A stretch of 64,000 nucleotides of DNA from Amycolatopsis saalfeldensis (lineage in GTDB: Bacteria; Actinomycetota; Actinomycetes; Mycobacteriales; Pseudonocardiaceae): assembly GCF_900110575.1 (NCBI RefSeq), contig NZ_FOEF01000012.1:186001-250000 (forward strand), given 5' to 3'. The translations under genes and the position numbers were made by a program. The notes beneath the pieces were generated by a model. That model saw only the letters and a program-made list of their open reading frames with translations. It had not been told where the DNA came from and did not search any database. Below are positions 42,480 to 50,467 of the stretch, piece by piece (the first letter of the stretch is position 1; each line of letters starts with the position of its first letter).

Positions 42480-43118
42480 ATGCCGTCATCCCCCGACCGG
42501 CTCGGCGGCCGCTTGCCGCTGCTGCGCCCGGCCGATCTCGACGAGGAACAGCAGCAGGTCCACGACGTCCTGACCCGGATCGTCGTCCCGGAAGCGGCGG
42601 CCGGCGGCTTCACCGCCCGGCTCGCCGACGGGCGGTTCATCGGCCCGTTCAACGCCCTGCTCCGGGCCCCGCGCATCGCACTGGGCCTCGGCGCCTGGAC
42701 CGGCCGGATCACCGAGGCCGGGCTCGCGGAAGACGTGCGGCAGGCGGTGATCCTGACCGTCGGCAGCGCCTGGCAGGCGGCGTACGAGATCGACGCGCAC
42801 GTCGCCGCGGCGCGCGCGGCCGGCCTGCCGGAAACCGCGATCACCGCGCTCGTCGACGGCACGGCGCCGATCGGGTTGAGCGCCGACGCCGACGCCGCCC
42901 ACCGGCTGACCACCAGCCTGCTGACCGGCCGCGGGGTGCCCGACGAGCTCTACGCCGAGGCGATCGGCCGGTTCGGCGAGCCGGGTGTCGTCGCGATCCT
43001 CTGCCTGATCGGGCAGTACCAGACGATCTCCTCGATCCTGGTCTGCTTCCGGGTGCCGGTGCCGCCCTCGTCCCGATCATCGGCAAGCTCGGTTGAGCAG
43101 CGGCCGGGGCTTGGCTAA
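42480..43118 (+). CDS. Carboxymuconolactone decarboxylase (CMD)-family protein, altered C-terminus
   Basis: A CMD/AhpD-fold protein of about 212 residues, alpha-helical (QVHDVLTRIVVP, GRFIGPFNALLRAPRIALGLGAW, AWQAAYEIDAHVAAARAAGL) without the redox CxxC of AhpD. The ATG at 42480 has GGAG five bases upstream; an upstream ATG at 42429 overlaps the divergent LysR start. After ILVCFRVPVP the frame reads an unlikely PPSSRSSASSVEQRP tail, whereas a neighbouring frame reads GAALVPIIGKLG and stops at 43096, closer to the family ending; a small indel in GC-rich repeats may have occurred. Confidence 0.72.
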   Translation: MPSSPDRLGGRLPLLRPADLDEEQQQVHDVLTRIVVPEAAAGGFTARLADGRFIGPFNALLRAPRIALGLGAWTGRITEAGLAEDVRQAVILTVGSAWQAAYEIDAHVAAARAAGLPETAITALVDGTAPIGLSADADAAHRLTTSLLTGRGVPDELYAEAIGRFGEPGVVAILCLIGQYQTISSILVCFRVPVPPSSRSSASSVEQRPGLG

Positions 43119-43176
43119 CATCCGATGAATCGCCCCTTGTGCGCCGCCGCCGCACCGAAAAGTGCGGAGGAAAAAC

Positions 43177-43884
43177 GTGCTCAAGCTCCTCACCCGGCCG
43201 GTCGTCATCGGTACGTGCGCGCTGGTTCTGGCCGCGCTTTCGACCGGTCCGGTCCAGGCCGGTGCCCGTTCGTCGCTCTGGTCCGCGGATCCACGCAAGG
43301 GCACGGGGGCGTTCTCGTCAATCCAGTGCGATACCAACACTTTCACCACCACAACCGATCCGGTCAAAGGTCCGGTGTGGCAGGTGAAACAGCTCGCGAA
43401 CCAGGAGCGGTGCGAGTCGGAGGGACCGGATGTTTCCCGCGGCAGCACCTATTATCTCGGCTGGTCCTCGAAATTCTCCATCACCGATTCGACGAGCCGC
43501 TACCTCTTCCAGCTGAAGTGCAGCCCCAGCACCGGCACGGCCAACCACCCCATCGTCCTCGAGGTCATCGGCGGCGAGATCCAGCTGCAGAACTGGACGC
43601 ACGACCATCAGAAGGTGCTGCTGTGGCACACCAAGGCCGTCAGCGACCAGTGGAACGATTACGCGCTCAGGATTTCCGAGGACCAGCAGAAGGGCACGAT
43701 CCAGTTCTGGTTCAACGGCGCGCGCCAGAAACTCGGCACCGGCTCGGAGACCTTCACCGGCACCACGTACGACGGAACCCGGGACTACCTGAAGTGGGGC
43801 CTCTACCATCCGGCGCCGGCCACGGCCACCCAATGGCTCAGCACCATCAAAATGGGCACCAGCCTGGCCGACGTGACCGGCTGA
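43177..43884 (+). CDS. Secreted polysaccharide lyase-like protein (heparin lyase I / PL20 jelly roll)
   Basis: A 235-residue exported protein: signal peptide LLTRPVVIGTCALVLAALSTGPVQA cleaved before GARSS, then a beta-rich domain with YYLGWSSKFSI, FQLKCSPSTG, WNDYALRIS and TRDYLKWGLYH. These strands are typical of the heparin lyase I/glucuronan lyase jelly roll, which binds or cleaves uronic-acid polysaccharides. The GTG at 43177 sits six bases after GGAGG, which decides the start over 43162. It is monocistronic with a hairpin behind. Confidence 0.75.
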   Translation: MLKLLTRPVVIGTCALVLAALSTGPVQAGARSSLWSADPRKGTGAFSSIQCDTNTFTTTTDPVKGPVWQVKQLANQERCESEGPDVSRGSTYYLGWSSKFSITDSTSRYLFQLKCSPSTGTANHPIVLEVIGGEIQLQNWTHDHQKVLLWHTKAVSDQWNDYALRISEDQQKGTIQFWFNGARQKLGTGSETFTGTTYDGTRDYLKWGLYHPAPATATQWLSTIKMGTSLADVTG

Positions 43885-43909
43885 CCCGCGCCCCCGATCG
43901 CGGGGAAAG

Positions 43910-43928
43910 GGCCACCGGCGCGGTGGCC
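43910..43928 (+). terminator. Hairpin after the lyase-like gene
   Basis: GGCCACC and GGTGGCC pair around a five-base loop, 25 bases after the stop codon, and end just before the promoter of the next gene. Confidence 0.5.
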
Positions 43929-43946
43929 GTTCAGTAAGCTCCCCCG

Positions 43947-45206
43947 GTGGAGCCATTGACGGCGATCAGCGTGATCGCGGCGAAGTACGGGGTGTCCGCG
44001 GTGATCGGCGCGCTCACCGGGAACGAGGGCCTCGGCGGCCTCGGCTCGGAGCTGATGGGCGCCCTGATGGAGAGCGAAGACCGGATCGCCGAGCAGCTGG
44101 ACGGGATCAGCCGCAAGCTCGACCGGGTCCTGGCGCAGCGCTATTCCACCGCGCTCGGCGCCGGCCAGCGCACGCTGCTCGACGCGAGCACGGCCCCCGA
44201 CGCGCAGACCCGCGTCGCCGAGCTGAGCCGGGCGCGGGACTTGTTCCTCGAGGCCGGTGCCGCGGCGCTGTCGCCGCTGCAGCTCGCGGTGGCGGAGCGT
44301 TACGTCGCGCTGTGCTACATCGCGCTCGGCCGGCGCGAGGCGGCGGGGACCGCGCTGAAGGCGATGGACCGGGCGGCCGCCGAAGCGATGCTCGACGCGG
44401 CGGCGGAGGCGGGCCCCCCGGCGTACGAACGCGCCCGCAAGCAGCTCGGGTGGTCCGGGCGGGTGGGCTCGCGGTCCCGGCGCGACGATCTGCTCGAAGA
44501 CCAGGCCGGCGACATCATCCTCGCGGCTTTGCGCGAAGCGGAACTGGCCGAGGAGCTGTTCCGGGAATCCCGCACCCTGGCCCAGGGAATGGGTCTCCCC
44601 CTCGTGCCGCTGCCGCACCAGGAGGAGCTGCCGCCCGAGCCCGACGGCGAGGACGACCCGCTGCGGACCGCGAAGTTGCAGCTGGTACTCCGCCCGGCCG
44701 CGCCCGGCCCGGTGCGCTACGGCCCGATCACGGTGACCTGGCGCAAGGTGCTGATTCAGCCGATAGCGTGGCCGGTCCCGCACGGCCGGACGTCGGCGAG
44801 CATGAGCGAAGTCCGCCAATACCTGGAATCCTGCTCGATTTCACCGGACCAGGTGGACGGCGATGCCCTCCGGCGGCTCCGGCGGCGGATGTACCAGACG
44901 GCGGTCGCGTGGCTCGAGGTGGACGTGACGATCAAGGTCGAACCCGCCTTCACGCGAAACCGGATCATCGGCCTTGCGAGCCGCTCCACCGAGCCTTCAC
45001 CCGCTGCCGGTTGGGTGGACTTCCACCTGCGCGGGCTGGCCGCGGGGCGATCGGAGCTGACGATCAAGTCCTCCATCCCGTTCTCCTTGCAGGGCAAGGA
45101 AATGCCGGACGAGTCGTACACACCCGACTTGATCAGCATTCCCGAAGGGCTGACGAACGAGATCGCGCTGAGCGTCGACAACACGCTGATCTTCCCGTCG
45201 GCCTGA
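43947..45206 (+). CDS. Hypothetical protein with helical N-terminus and beta-rich C-terminus
   Basis: A 419-residue protein I cannot assign. Residues 1-30 are hydrophobic and glycine-rich (AISVIAAKYGVSAVIGALTG), followed by a coiled-coil-like segment (EDRIAEQLDGISRKLDRVLAQR) and TPR-like helices to about 180. After an acidic Pro-rich linker the region 230-419 is beta-rich (LQLVLRPAAPGPVRYGPITVTWRKV, WVDFHLRGLAAGRSELTIKSSI). No catalytic motif is visible. TAAGCT ends about seven bases before the GTG, so it is likely leaderless. It is followed seven bases later by a P-loop kinase-like gene, so the two may work together. Confidence 0.6.
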   Translation: MEPLTAISVIAAKYGVSAVIGALTGNEGLGGLGSELMGALMESEDRIAEQLDGISRKLDRVLAQRYSTALGAGQRTLLDASTAPDAQTRVAELSRARDLFLEAGAAALSPLQLAVAERYVALCYIALGRREAAGTALKAMDRAAAEAMLDAAAEAGPPAYERARKQLGWSGRVGSRSRRDDLLEDQAGDIILAALREAELAEELFRESRTLAQGMGLPLVPLPHQEELPPEPDGEDDPLRTAKLQLVLRPAAPGPVRYGPITVTWRKVLIQPIAWPVPHGRTSASMSEVRQYLESCSISPDQVDGDALRRLRRRMYQTAVAWLEVDVTIKVEPAFTRNRIIGLASRSTEPSPAAGWVDFHLRGLAAGRSELTIKSSIPFSLQGKEMPDESYTPDLISIPEGLTNEIALSVDNTLIFPSA

Positions 45207-45212
45207 TCGCGC

Positions 45213-45776
45213 ATGCCACGCGGCCGCGTCGTCCTGCTCAACGGACCGTCGAGTTCGGGGAAGTCCGCGATCGGGCGGGCGATGCTGCCGCTGCTGCCCG
45301 ATCCCTGGTTCCTCGTCCCGGTCGACGGCATCAGCGGGATGCGGTCGACGCAGTACACCCGCGCCCGCGACGAAGCCGAAGTGCGGGAGATCCTGCGACG
45401 CACCCGGCGTGGCTACCACCGCGTCGTCGCCGCGCTCGTGTCGACGGGCAACGACGTGATCATGGACTACCCGCTCAGCGAGCCGTGGCGCCTCGACGAC
45501 CTGCTCGACGTTCTCGACGGCTACGACGTCACCCTGGTCGACGTCCGCTGTTCCGCCGGGGAACTCGACCGTCGCGAACGCGCGCGCGGCGACCGGCCCG
45601 TCGGTCTCGCGGCCTCGCAGACGCAGGTCTTTTCCCACGAGGACAACGACCTCGTCGTGGACACGACCCACCGCAGCGCCGCCGATTGCGCCCGCGATGT
45701 CGTCGACCGCCTCGACGGCATCGGCGGTCCGAAGGCATTCGAGCGGCTCCGCGCGGGCCGGATGCCCGCGGAGTGA
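45213..45776 (+). CDS. Chloramphenicol phosphotransferase-like P-loop kinase
   Basis: A 187-residue kinase-fold protein of the CPT family, which phosphorylates the 3-hydroxyl of chloramphenicol. P-loop NGPSSSGKSAI (10-20); Asp38 in VPVDGI is at the position of the catalytic Asp37 of the Streptomyces venezuelae enzyme; VDVRCSAGELDRRERARGDRPVGLAASQ is the family signature, and VDTTHRSAADCA the C-terminal strand-helix. Many family members act on unknown substrates, so resistance is plausible but not proven. It lies directly behind the unknown gene at 43947. Confidence 0.8.
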   Translation: MPRGRVVLLNGPSSSGKSAIGRAMLPLLPDPWFLVPVDGISGMRSTQYTRARDEAEVREILRRTRRGYHRVVAALVSTGNDVIMDYPLSEPWRLDDLLDVLDGYDVTLVDVRCSAGELDRRERARGDRPVGLAASQTQVFSHEDNDLVVDTTHRSAADCARDVVDRLDGIGGPKAFERLRAGRMPAE

Positions 45777-45805
45777 CCAAGGCCCTGCGGCCGCCCCGGT
45801 TTCCC

Positions 45806-46127
45806 AGGGCTTGTCCTCAAAGGACCCTGTGCGGGCACACCAGCACGCCGCCGGCGCCGGTCTCACCCAGGGGGGAGCGGATCCTGCGACGGACGGACTG
45901 AGCCAGATGATCACGCTAACGGTCGGTCTCGTGGCGGGCCCACCACTACGATCCATCTTCCTTGTGATGGTCATGGACGTCCGCTGTCGGTGGTGTTGAC
46001 TGGCGCGGCCCGGCCCGGGCAGACACTGGACCCGACCACCGCGGCAACATCGCGCTATCGCCACCCGCCACGGCAAGACCGCCACCTCCCACCAAGGCAT
46101 GATCAGGTGGCTTTGAGGACACGCCCT
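45806..46127 (+). mobile_element. IS5-family insertion sequence remnant with terminal inverted repeats
   Basis: About 322 bases bounded by 17-base inverted repeats, left AGGGCTTGTCCTCAAAG (45806-45822) and right, as its complement, AGGGCGTGTCCTCAAAG (46111-46127), 16 of 17 matching. Inside are fragments of an IS5-type transposase: VRAHQHAAGA near 45835, VDGRCR-like residues near 45975, LTGAARPGQT near 46005 and the C-terminus IATRHGKTATSHQGMIRWL ending at 46116. The catalytic core is mostly deleted, so it cannot move by itself but might be mobilised in trans. This fills the gap between two genes. Confidence 0.75.
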
Positions 46128-46701
46128 AGCGACGCCGCGGCCCGGCCACCGTGGCCCGGAGCGAGGCCGAGACTTCGTCCAAACAGGACCCGAAGTCGTG
46201 CTTTCCGCCGCCGTCGAGCCACTGGTCGAAGGCGTTCTGGAACACCACGACGGCGATCTGGGCCACCAGCCTGGCCTGCTGGGGTTCGACGCCGCGTTGC
46301 TGCAGCGCGTCGCGGATCGCGGTGGTGACCGCGGCGAACTTGGTGCGCTCGCGTTCCTGGAGTTCCACGCTGCTCTCGATCACGGCGCGGCGCGCCCCGG
46401 AGCCCTCGATGAGTTCGACGAGCTGTCCGCCGACCTTGCCGACGGCGTCGAGGACCGCCGGAAGCGGGGCGGCGGTCACGTCGGCGGCGAGGACGGCTTC
46501 GGCCACTGCGACGGGCAGCCGTTCCGAGCCCGCGAAGAGGACTTCACGCTTGTCCGGGAAGTACCGGAAGTACGAGCGCCGGGTGATCCCCGCGCGTTCG
46601 GCGATCTGCGTCACGGTCACGTTGTCGTACCCGTGCTCGCCGTACAGCTCCAGCGCGGCCTTGGTCAGGCGCTCTTCCGTTCCAGGATCCCATCTCGCCA
46701 C
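46126..46701 (-). CDS. TetR-family repressor; stop codon lies in the IS remnant end
   Basis: A 191-residue TetR protein: HTH ALELYGEHGYDNVTVTQIAERAGITRRSYFRYF and a C-terminal domain of AcrR/MftR type. The TAG stop (46126-46128) falls on the edge of the IS5 remnant, so the insertion may have set the protein's end; length remains normal. The GTG at 46701 follows TACCAT by six bases: probably leaderless. It is divergent from an oxidoreductase, with a 22-base inverted repeat on both sides of the gap. Confidence 0.85.
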   Translation of the reverse strand: MARWDPGTEERLTKAALELYGEHGYDNVTVTQIAERAGITRRSYFRYFPDKREVLFAGSERLPVAVAEAVLAADVTAAPLPAVLDAVGKVGGQLVELIEGSGARRAVIESSVELQERERTKFAAVTTAIRDALQQRGVEPQQARLVAQIAVVVFQNAFDQWLDGGGKHDFGSCLDEVSASLRATVAGPRRR

Positions 46702-46718
46702 CCCACGATGGTAGCAAG

Positions 46719-46776
46719 TGATGCCTCAGTGTGTCGTCACTCGTGCTAACCTCGGTGACGACACACTGAGACATCA
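46719..46776. promoter_or_regulatory. Paired TetR operators forming a 22-base inverted repeat
   Basis: The segment 46719-46740 is repeated in inverted orientation at 46755-46776 with 21 of 22 bases identical, 14 bases apart; the core of each arm is CAGTGTGTCGTCAC. TAACCT (46746-46751) in the spacer is the probable -10 of the oxidoreductase gene. Confidence 0.65.
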
Positions 46777-46796
46777 CCGTTCGAAGGGGATCACCG

Positions 46797-47873
46797 ATGA
46801 CACAGCACACGGGAAACGGCGAGGTCTGGGTGCTCGGGGCCACGGGCCGGATCGGCCGCGCGGTCGCCGCGCGCCTGGCCGCACGGGGTAGCACGCCGGT
46901 GCTGGTCGGCCGCGACCGTGAACGGCTGCTGAAGGTCGGGGCGGGCCTGGACCGAGAACCGAAGGTGGTGGTCGCCGACGCGGCCGAACGCGTCGCGGAG
47001 CAGATCACGCGGCAGCGGCCCGCCGTGGTCGTCAACACCATCGGGGATTACGCCGGCACTGCCGAGACGATCGCACGCGCCTGCCTGCCCGGCGGGCACT
47101 ACGTCGACCTCGCCGCGGATCTGACCGCCATCCCCCGGCTGCTCGGCCTGCAGCCGGACGCCGCCGCCGCGGGCAGCACGTTCGTGACGGGCGCCGGATT
47201 CGGTGTGCTGGCAACGGAAGCCGTCGTGGCGAAGCTGTGCGAAGACCGTCCCACCCCACAGCGGGTACGCGTCGACGCGCTGGCTTCGGTGGCCACCGAA
47301 GCCGGGGTGATGGGCGCCTTCGCCGTCTCGTTCGTCGACGTGCTGACCACCGGCGGACGTCGTTACGCCAATGGCCGCCTGGTCAAAACGCGGCTGGGCG
47401 CGGACGCGCAGAAGCTCGCGCTGCCCGATGGGCAGACCGTGAAGTCCGCGGGAGCCCCGTCGGGTGAGCTGCTGGCCGCGCAACGGGCGAGCGGAGCGCC
47501 CTCGGTCACCGTCACCTCCGCGCTGGTGCCGACCGCACCGGCCGTGCGAGCGATGCTGCCCTTGCTCGGAGTGCTGTTGTCCGTTCCGGCCCTGCGCCGG
47601 CTGGCCATCCGCCGGATGGCGGTCATGCCGATCAAGGCGGCCGCCCGGCCCCGCGAGCACTCCTGGGGGCACGCGGTCGTCACCTGGCCGGACGGCACCA
47701 GCCGCGAAGGCTGGCTGCGCGCCGACGACGGCATGGACTTCACCGCCGACGTCGCCACCGAGGTGGCCGTCCGGCTCTCCCGGGGTGAGGGCAAGCCCGG
47801 CGCCTACACCCCGGCCGCCGCCTTCGGTCCCGATCTCGCCGTCGCCGCCGGCGGTTCCTTCGTGCTCGGCTGA
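46797..47873 (+). CDS. Saccharopine dehydrogenase-like NAD(P)-binding protein
   Basis: A 358-residue protein with an N-terminal Rossmann fold (VWVLGATGRIGRAVAARLAARG) and the ACLPGGHYVDLAADLTAIPRL segment of saccharopine dehydrogenase-like or trans-acting enoyl reductase-like proteins. It lacks lysine-pathway context, so its substrate is unknown. GAAGGGG lies eight bases before the ATG. It is divergent from a TetR repressor and its promoter lies inside a paired operator, so it is probably the repressor's main target. Confidence 0.75.
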   Translation: MTQHTGNGEVWVLGATGRIGRAVAARLAARGSTPVLVGRDRERLLKVGAGLDREPKVVVADAAERVAEQITRQRPAVVVNTIGDYAGTAETIARACLPGGHYVDLAADLTAIPRLLGLQPDAAAAGSTFVTGAGFGVLATEAVVAKLCEDRPTPQRVRVDALASVATEAGVMGAFAVSFVDVLTTGGRRYANGRLVKTRLGADAQKLALPDGQTVKSAGAPSGELLAAQRASGAPSVTVTSALVPTAPAVRAMLPLLGVLLSVPALRRLAIRRMAVMPIKAAARPREHSWGHAVVTWPDGTSREGWLRADDGMDFTADVATEVAVRLSRGEGKPGAYTPAAAFGPDLAVAAGGSFVLG

Positions 47874-47874
47874 T

Positions 47875-49263
47875 TCACTCGTCGAACAGCGAGAAAAGGG
47901 TGTTGAGCCCCTCGGCCAGCAGCGGGTGCGTGAAGATCGCGTTCGCCATGTCGGCGGCGGTGAGCTTGCCCAGCATGGCGACCTGGACCATGGTCATGAT
48001 CTCGCCGCCTTCGCTCCCGAGGACCGCGAAGCCCAGGATCTCCCCGGTGCGGGCCTCGACGACGGCCTTCATGAAGCCGCGCGTCTCGCCGGTTTCGAGG
48101 GCTCGGACGACCGCGTTCATCGGCAGCTTCGCCACCCGGATCTCCCGTCCCTGCGCCAGTGCCTCGCGCTCGGTGAGGCCGGCGCGGGCGAGCTGGGGGT
48201 CGGTGAAGACCGTGTGCGGGACGAGCCGGCCGCGCGTGCTTGCCTTCTCCCCCTTGACAAGCTGGGCGTGCAGGACGCGGTAGTCGTCGTACGAGGAGTG
48301 GGTGAACGAAGCGCCGCCGGTGATGTCCCCCATCGCGTACACGCCGGGGACGCTGGTCTCCAAGTGTTCGTCGACCTCGATGAAACCGCGCTCGTCGAGC
48401 CGGATGCCCGCTTCCCCTGGGGTGAGCGCCTCGGTGTTCGGGACGCGGCCGATGGCCGACAGCAGATGTGAGCCTTCGAGCTGCCGCTCACCGTCTTCGG
48501 TGCGCACGGTCAGCCGCAGGCGGTCCTCGCCGGCCGGTTCGGCCCGGACCGGCGTCGCCGAGGTCAGGACGGTGATCCCCTCGCCACGCAGGACCTCGGC
48601 GACCGCCTCCGAGACGTCGTCGTCCTCGGCCCGCATCAGGCGCGGGCCGTGCTGCACGATGGTGACCTCGCTGCCGAACCGGCGGAACATCTGGCCGAAC
48701 TCCGGGGAGATGTACCCGCCGCCGAGCACGATCAGGTGCTCCGGGACCTCGTCCAGCTCCATGATCGAAGTCGAGTCGAGCACCGGGACCTCGGCTGCCC
48801 CGTCGATCTCCAGCGGCCTCGGCCGGGTGCCCGCGTCGACCACGATCACCGGCGCCCTCAGCTGCCGCAGCCCGCCGCCGGTCAACGCGACTTCGACGGT
48901 TTTCGGCCCGGTGAAACGGGCTTCGCCGGCGATCAGGTCGAGCCCGTCCAGCCCCAGCCGGCCCGCGTAACCCGCCCGGGCGCCGGCGACCATGTCCCGC
49001 TTGCGCTCCCGCACCGCCGCCAGGTCCACCGAAACCGGGCCGGTGCGCACGCCGTACTCGGCACCGCGGCGTGCCTGATACGCCAGGCGGGCGCTGGCGA
49101 TCATCGTCTTGGTCGGGGTGCAGCCGGTGTTGACGCACACCCCGCCGAGCGGGCCACGCTCGACCAGCGCCACCCTGCGGCCGGCCTTCGCCAGGTCGAG
49201 CGGCAGGAACCGGCCGCCCTGGCTGGTGCCCATCACGATCACGTCGTAGTCCTCAGCCGCCAT
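47875..49263 (-). CDS. Mercuric reductase-like flavin disulfide oxidoreductase
   Basis: A 462-residue class I disulfide reductase. Redox pair in GGVCVNTGCTPTKTM, NAD(P) loop VLGGGYISPEFGQMF, FAD motif YAMGDITGG and C-terminal HPLLAEGLNTLF. The first FAD loop is VIVMGTSQGGRFLPLDLAKAG, where the second glycine of GxGxxG is Ser; related sequences with GTGQGG exist, so binding may persist. No N-terminal metal-binding domain or MerR-type regulator is present. It is convergent with the saccharopine dehydrogenase-like gene with one base between stops. Substrate unknown. Confidence 0.82.
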   Translation of the reverse strand: MAAEDYDVIVMGTSQGGRFLPLDLAKAGRRVALVERGPLGGVCVNTGCTPTKTMIASARLAYQARRGAEYGVRTGPVSVDLAAVRERKRDMVAGARAGYAGRLGLDGLDLIAGEARFTGPKTVEVALTGGGLRQLRAPVIVVDAGTRPRPLEIDGAAEVPVLDSTSIMELDEVPEHLIVLGGGYISPEFGQMFRRFGSEVTIVQHGPRLMRAEDDDVSEAVAEVLRGEGITVLTSATPVRAEPAGEDRLRLTVRTEDGERQLEGSHLLSAIGRVPNTEALTPGEAGIRLDERGFIEVDEHLETSVPGVYAMGDITGGASFTHSSYDDYRVLHAQLVKGEKASTRGRLVPHTVFTDPQLARAGLTEREALAQGREIRVAKLPMNAVVRALETGETRGFMKAVVEARTGEILGFAVLGSEGGEIMTMVQVAMLGKLTAADMANAIFTHPLLAEGLNTLFSLFDE

Positions 49264-49289
49264 GATGCCTGCTCCCGTGGGTGCGAATA

Positions 49290-49680
49290 CCGGCTCCTCC
49301 TCCGGGAAACTGTACTGGGCGGGCGGCTACCGGGGCGTTGGCCCGGTCGCTGGAAAGCAGGTTGTACTCGTTCACCGCCAGCACCGCCGGCCGCTGCCCG
49401 TCCGGGCTGGTGGCCCACATGCTCAGGTAGCCGAGGTCCGCGCCGTCGTGTGTCCACAGTGGAGATCATGGCGCCCGCGGTGCCGCCGAACTGGATGTCG
49501 GAGACCGTGACGTCGCGGACCAGGAGCTCGATGATCCGGCTCCGCACCTCGGCCGAGGGCTCGTTGCCGGTGACCGCAGCCAACCTGGACCCGAACCGGC
49601 CGTGGACCCCGCAGCAGCTGGTGGACCGAGCACGGTGGTCAGCAGCACGACACTCCATGAGCACCCGTCGGTTCCTCCCC
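49290..49680 (-). pseudogene. Serine-type DD-peptidase/beta-lactamase relic
   Basis: The gap between two genes holds minus-strand fragments in different frames: a signal-peptide-like SVVLLTTVLGPPAAAG, then AAVTGNEPSAEVRSR, then GTAGAMISTVDT (around 49455-49490), and after a frame change HDGADLGYLSMWATSPDGQ and PAVLAVNEYNLL. These are pieces of a class C beta-lactamase-like DD-carboxypeptidase in order, with the SxxK active-site region and the part between the last two pieces deleted. No start or continuous frame remains. Nothing else is seen in this stretch. Confidence 0.5.
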
Positions 49681-49777
49681 TGCCTGCCGACTTCTCCGCG
49701 ACGCCAAGGGCCGGGAATGAACTTCCGATGAAACGCCCGCAATAGGATCGCCGGAACAGCCGACCAGGGAGGCTTGG

Positions 49778-50467
49778 ATGTGTGCGTTCGTGCTGGTCGC
49801 GGAGGATGACGTGAAACAGGCCGAGCTGCTGCGCCGGTACCTGCGCAGCGAGGAGCACTCGGTGCTGGTGGTGCACGACGGCCGGGAGGCCGTGGAGCAG
49901 GCGGCTTTGCGGCACCCGGACCTGCTCGTCCTGGACGTGATGATGCCCGGTCAGGACGGGCTGGAGGTGATGCGGGCGCTGCGGCGGGACTCCGACGTGC
50001 CGGTGCTGCTGGTGACGGCGCGCTCGACCGCCGAGGACAAGCTGGCCGGGTTCGACCTGGGCGCCGACGACTACGTGACCAAGCCGTACGACCCGAGGGA
50101 GCTGATGGCCCGGGTGCGGTCGTTGCTTCGCCGCGCGGAGCCGTCCGGCCGGCGGCCGGTGCTGCCGCTGCGGGTCGGCGAGCTGGTGCTCGACCAGATC
50201 CGGCACGCGGTGCGGCTGCGCGACCGGCCGATCGACTGCACGCCGGCGGAGTTCCGGATCCTGGAAGCGCTCATGGCCGAGCCGGGGCGGGTGCTGAGCA
50301 GGCGGCAGCTGCTGAACCAGGCGCACGGCCAGGACACCTTCGTCACCGAGCGCACCGCCGACGCGCACCTGAAGAACCTGCGCCGCAAGATCGAGGCCGA
50401 CCCGCGGCGGCCCGAATACCTGCACACGGTGTACGGCGTCGGCTACAAGATCGCCCACGATGGCTAG
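49778..50467 (+). CDS. OmpR/PhoB-family response regulator
   Basis: A 229-residue regulator: receiver domain with Asp10/Asp11, phospho-acceptor Asp53 (LLVLDVMMPG) and Lys102 (YVTKPYDP), and a C-terminal winged helix (LTVGE-type start, CTPAEFRILEALM, VTERTADAHLKNLRRKIE, VYGVGYKI). AGGGAGG lies eight bases before the ATG. Its last eight bases overlap the kinase gene. It heads a six-gene operon ending in an ABC exporter and probably controls that operon. Confidence 0.93.
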   Translation: MCAFVLVAEDDVKQAELLRRYLRSEEHSVLVVHDGREAVEQAALRHPDLLVLDVMMPGQDGLEVMRALRRDSDVPVLLVTARSTAEDKLAGFDLGADDYVTKPYDPRELMARVRSLLRRAEPSGRRPVLPLRVGELVLDQIRHAVRLRDRPIDCTPAEFRILEALMAEPGRVLSRRQLLNQAHGQDTFVTERTADAHLKNLRRKIEADPRRPEYLHTVYGVGYKIAHDG

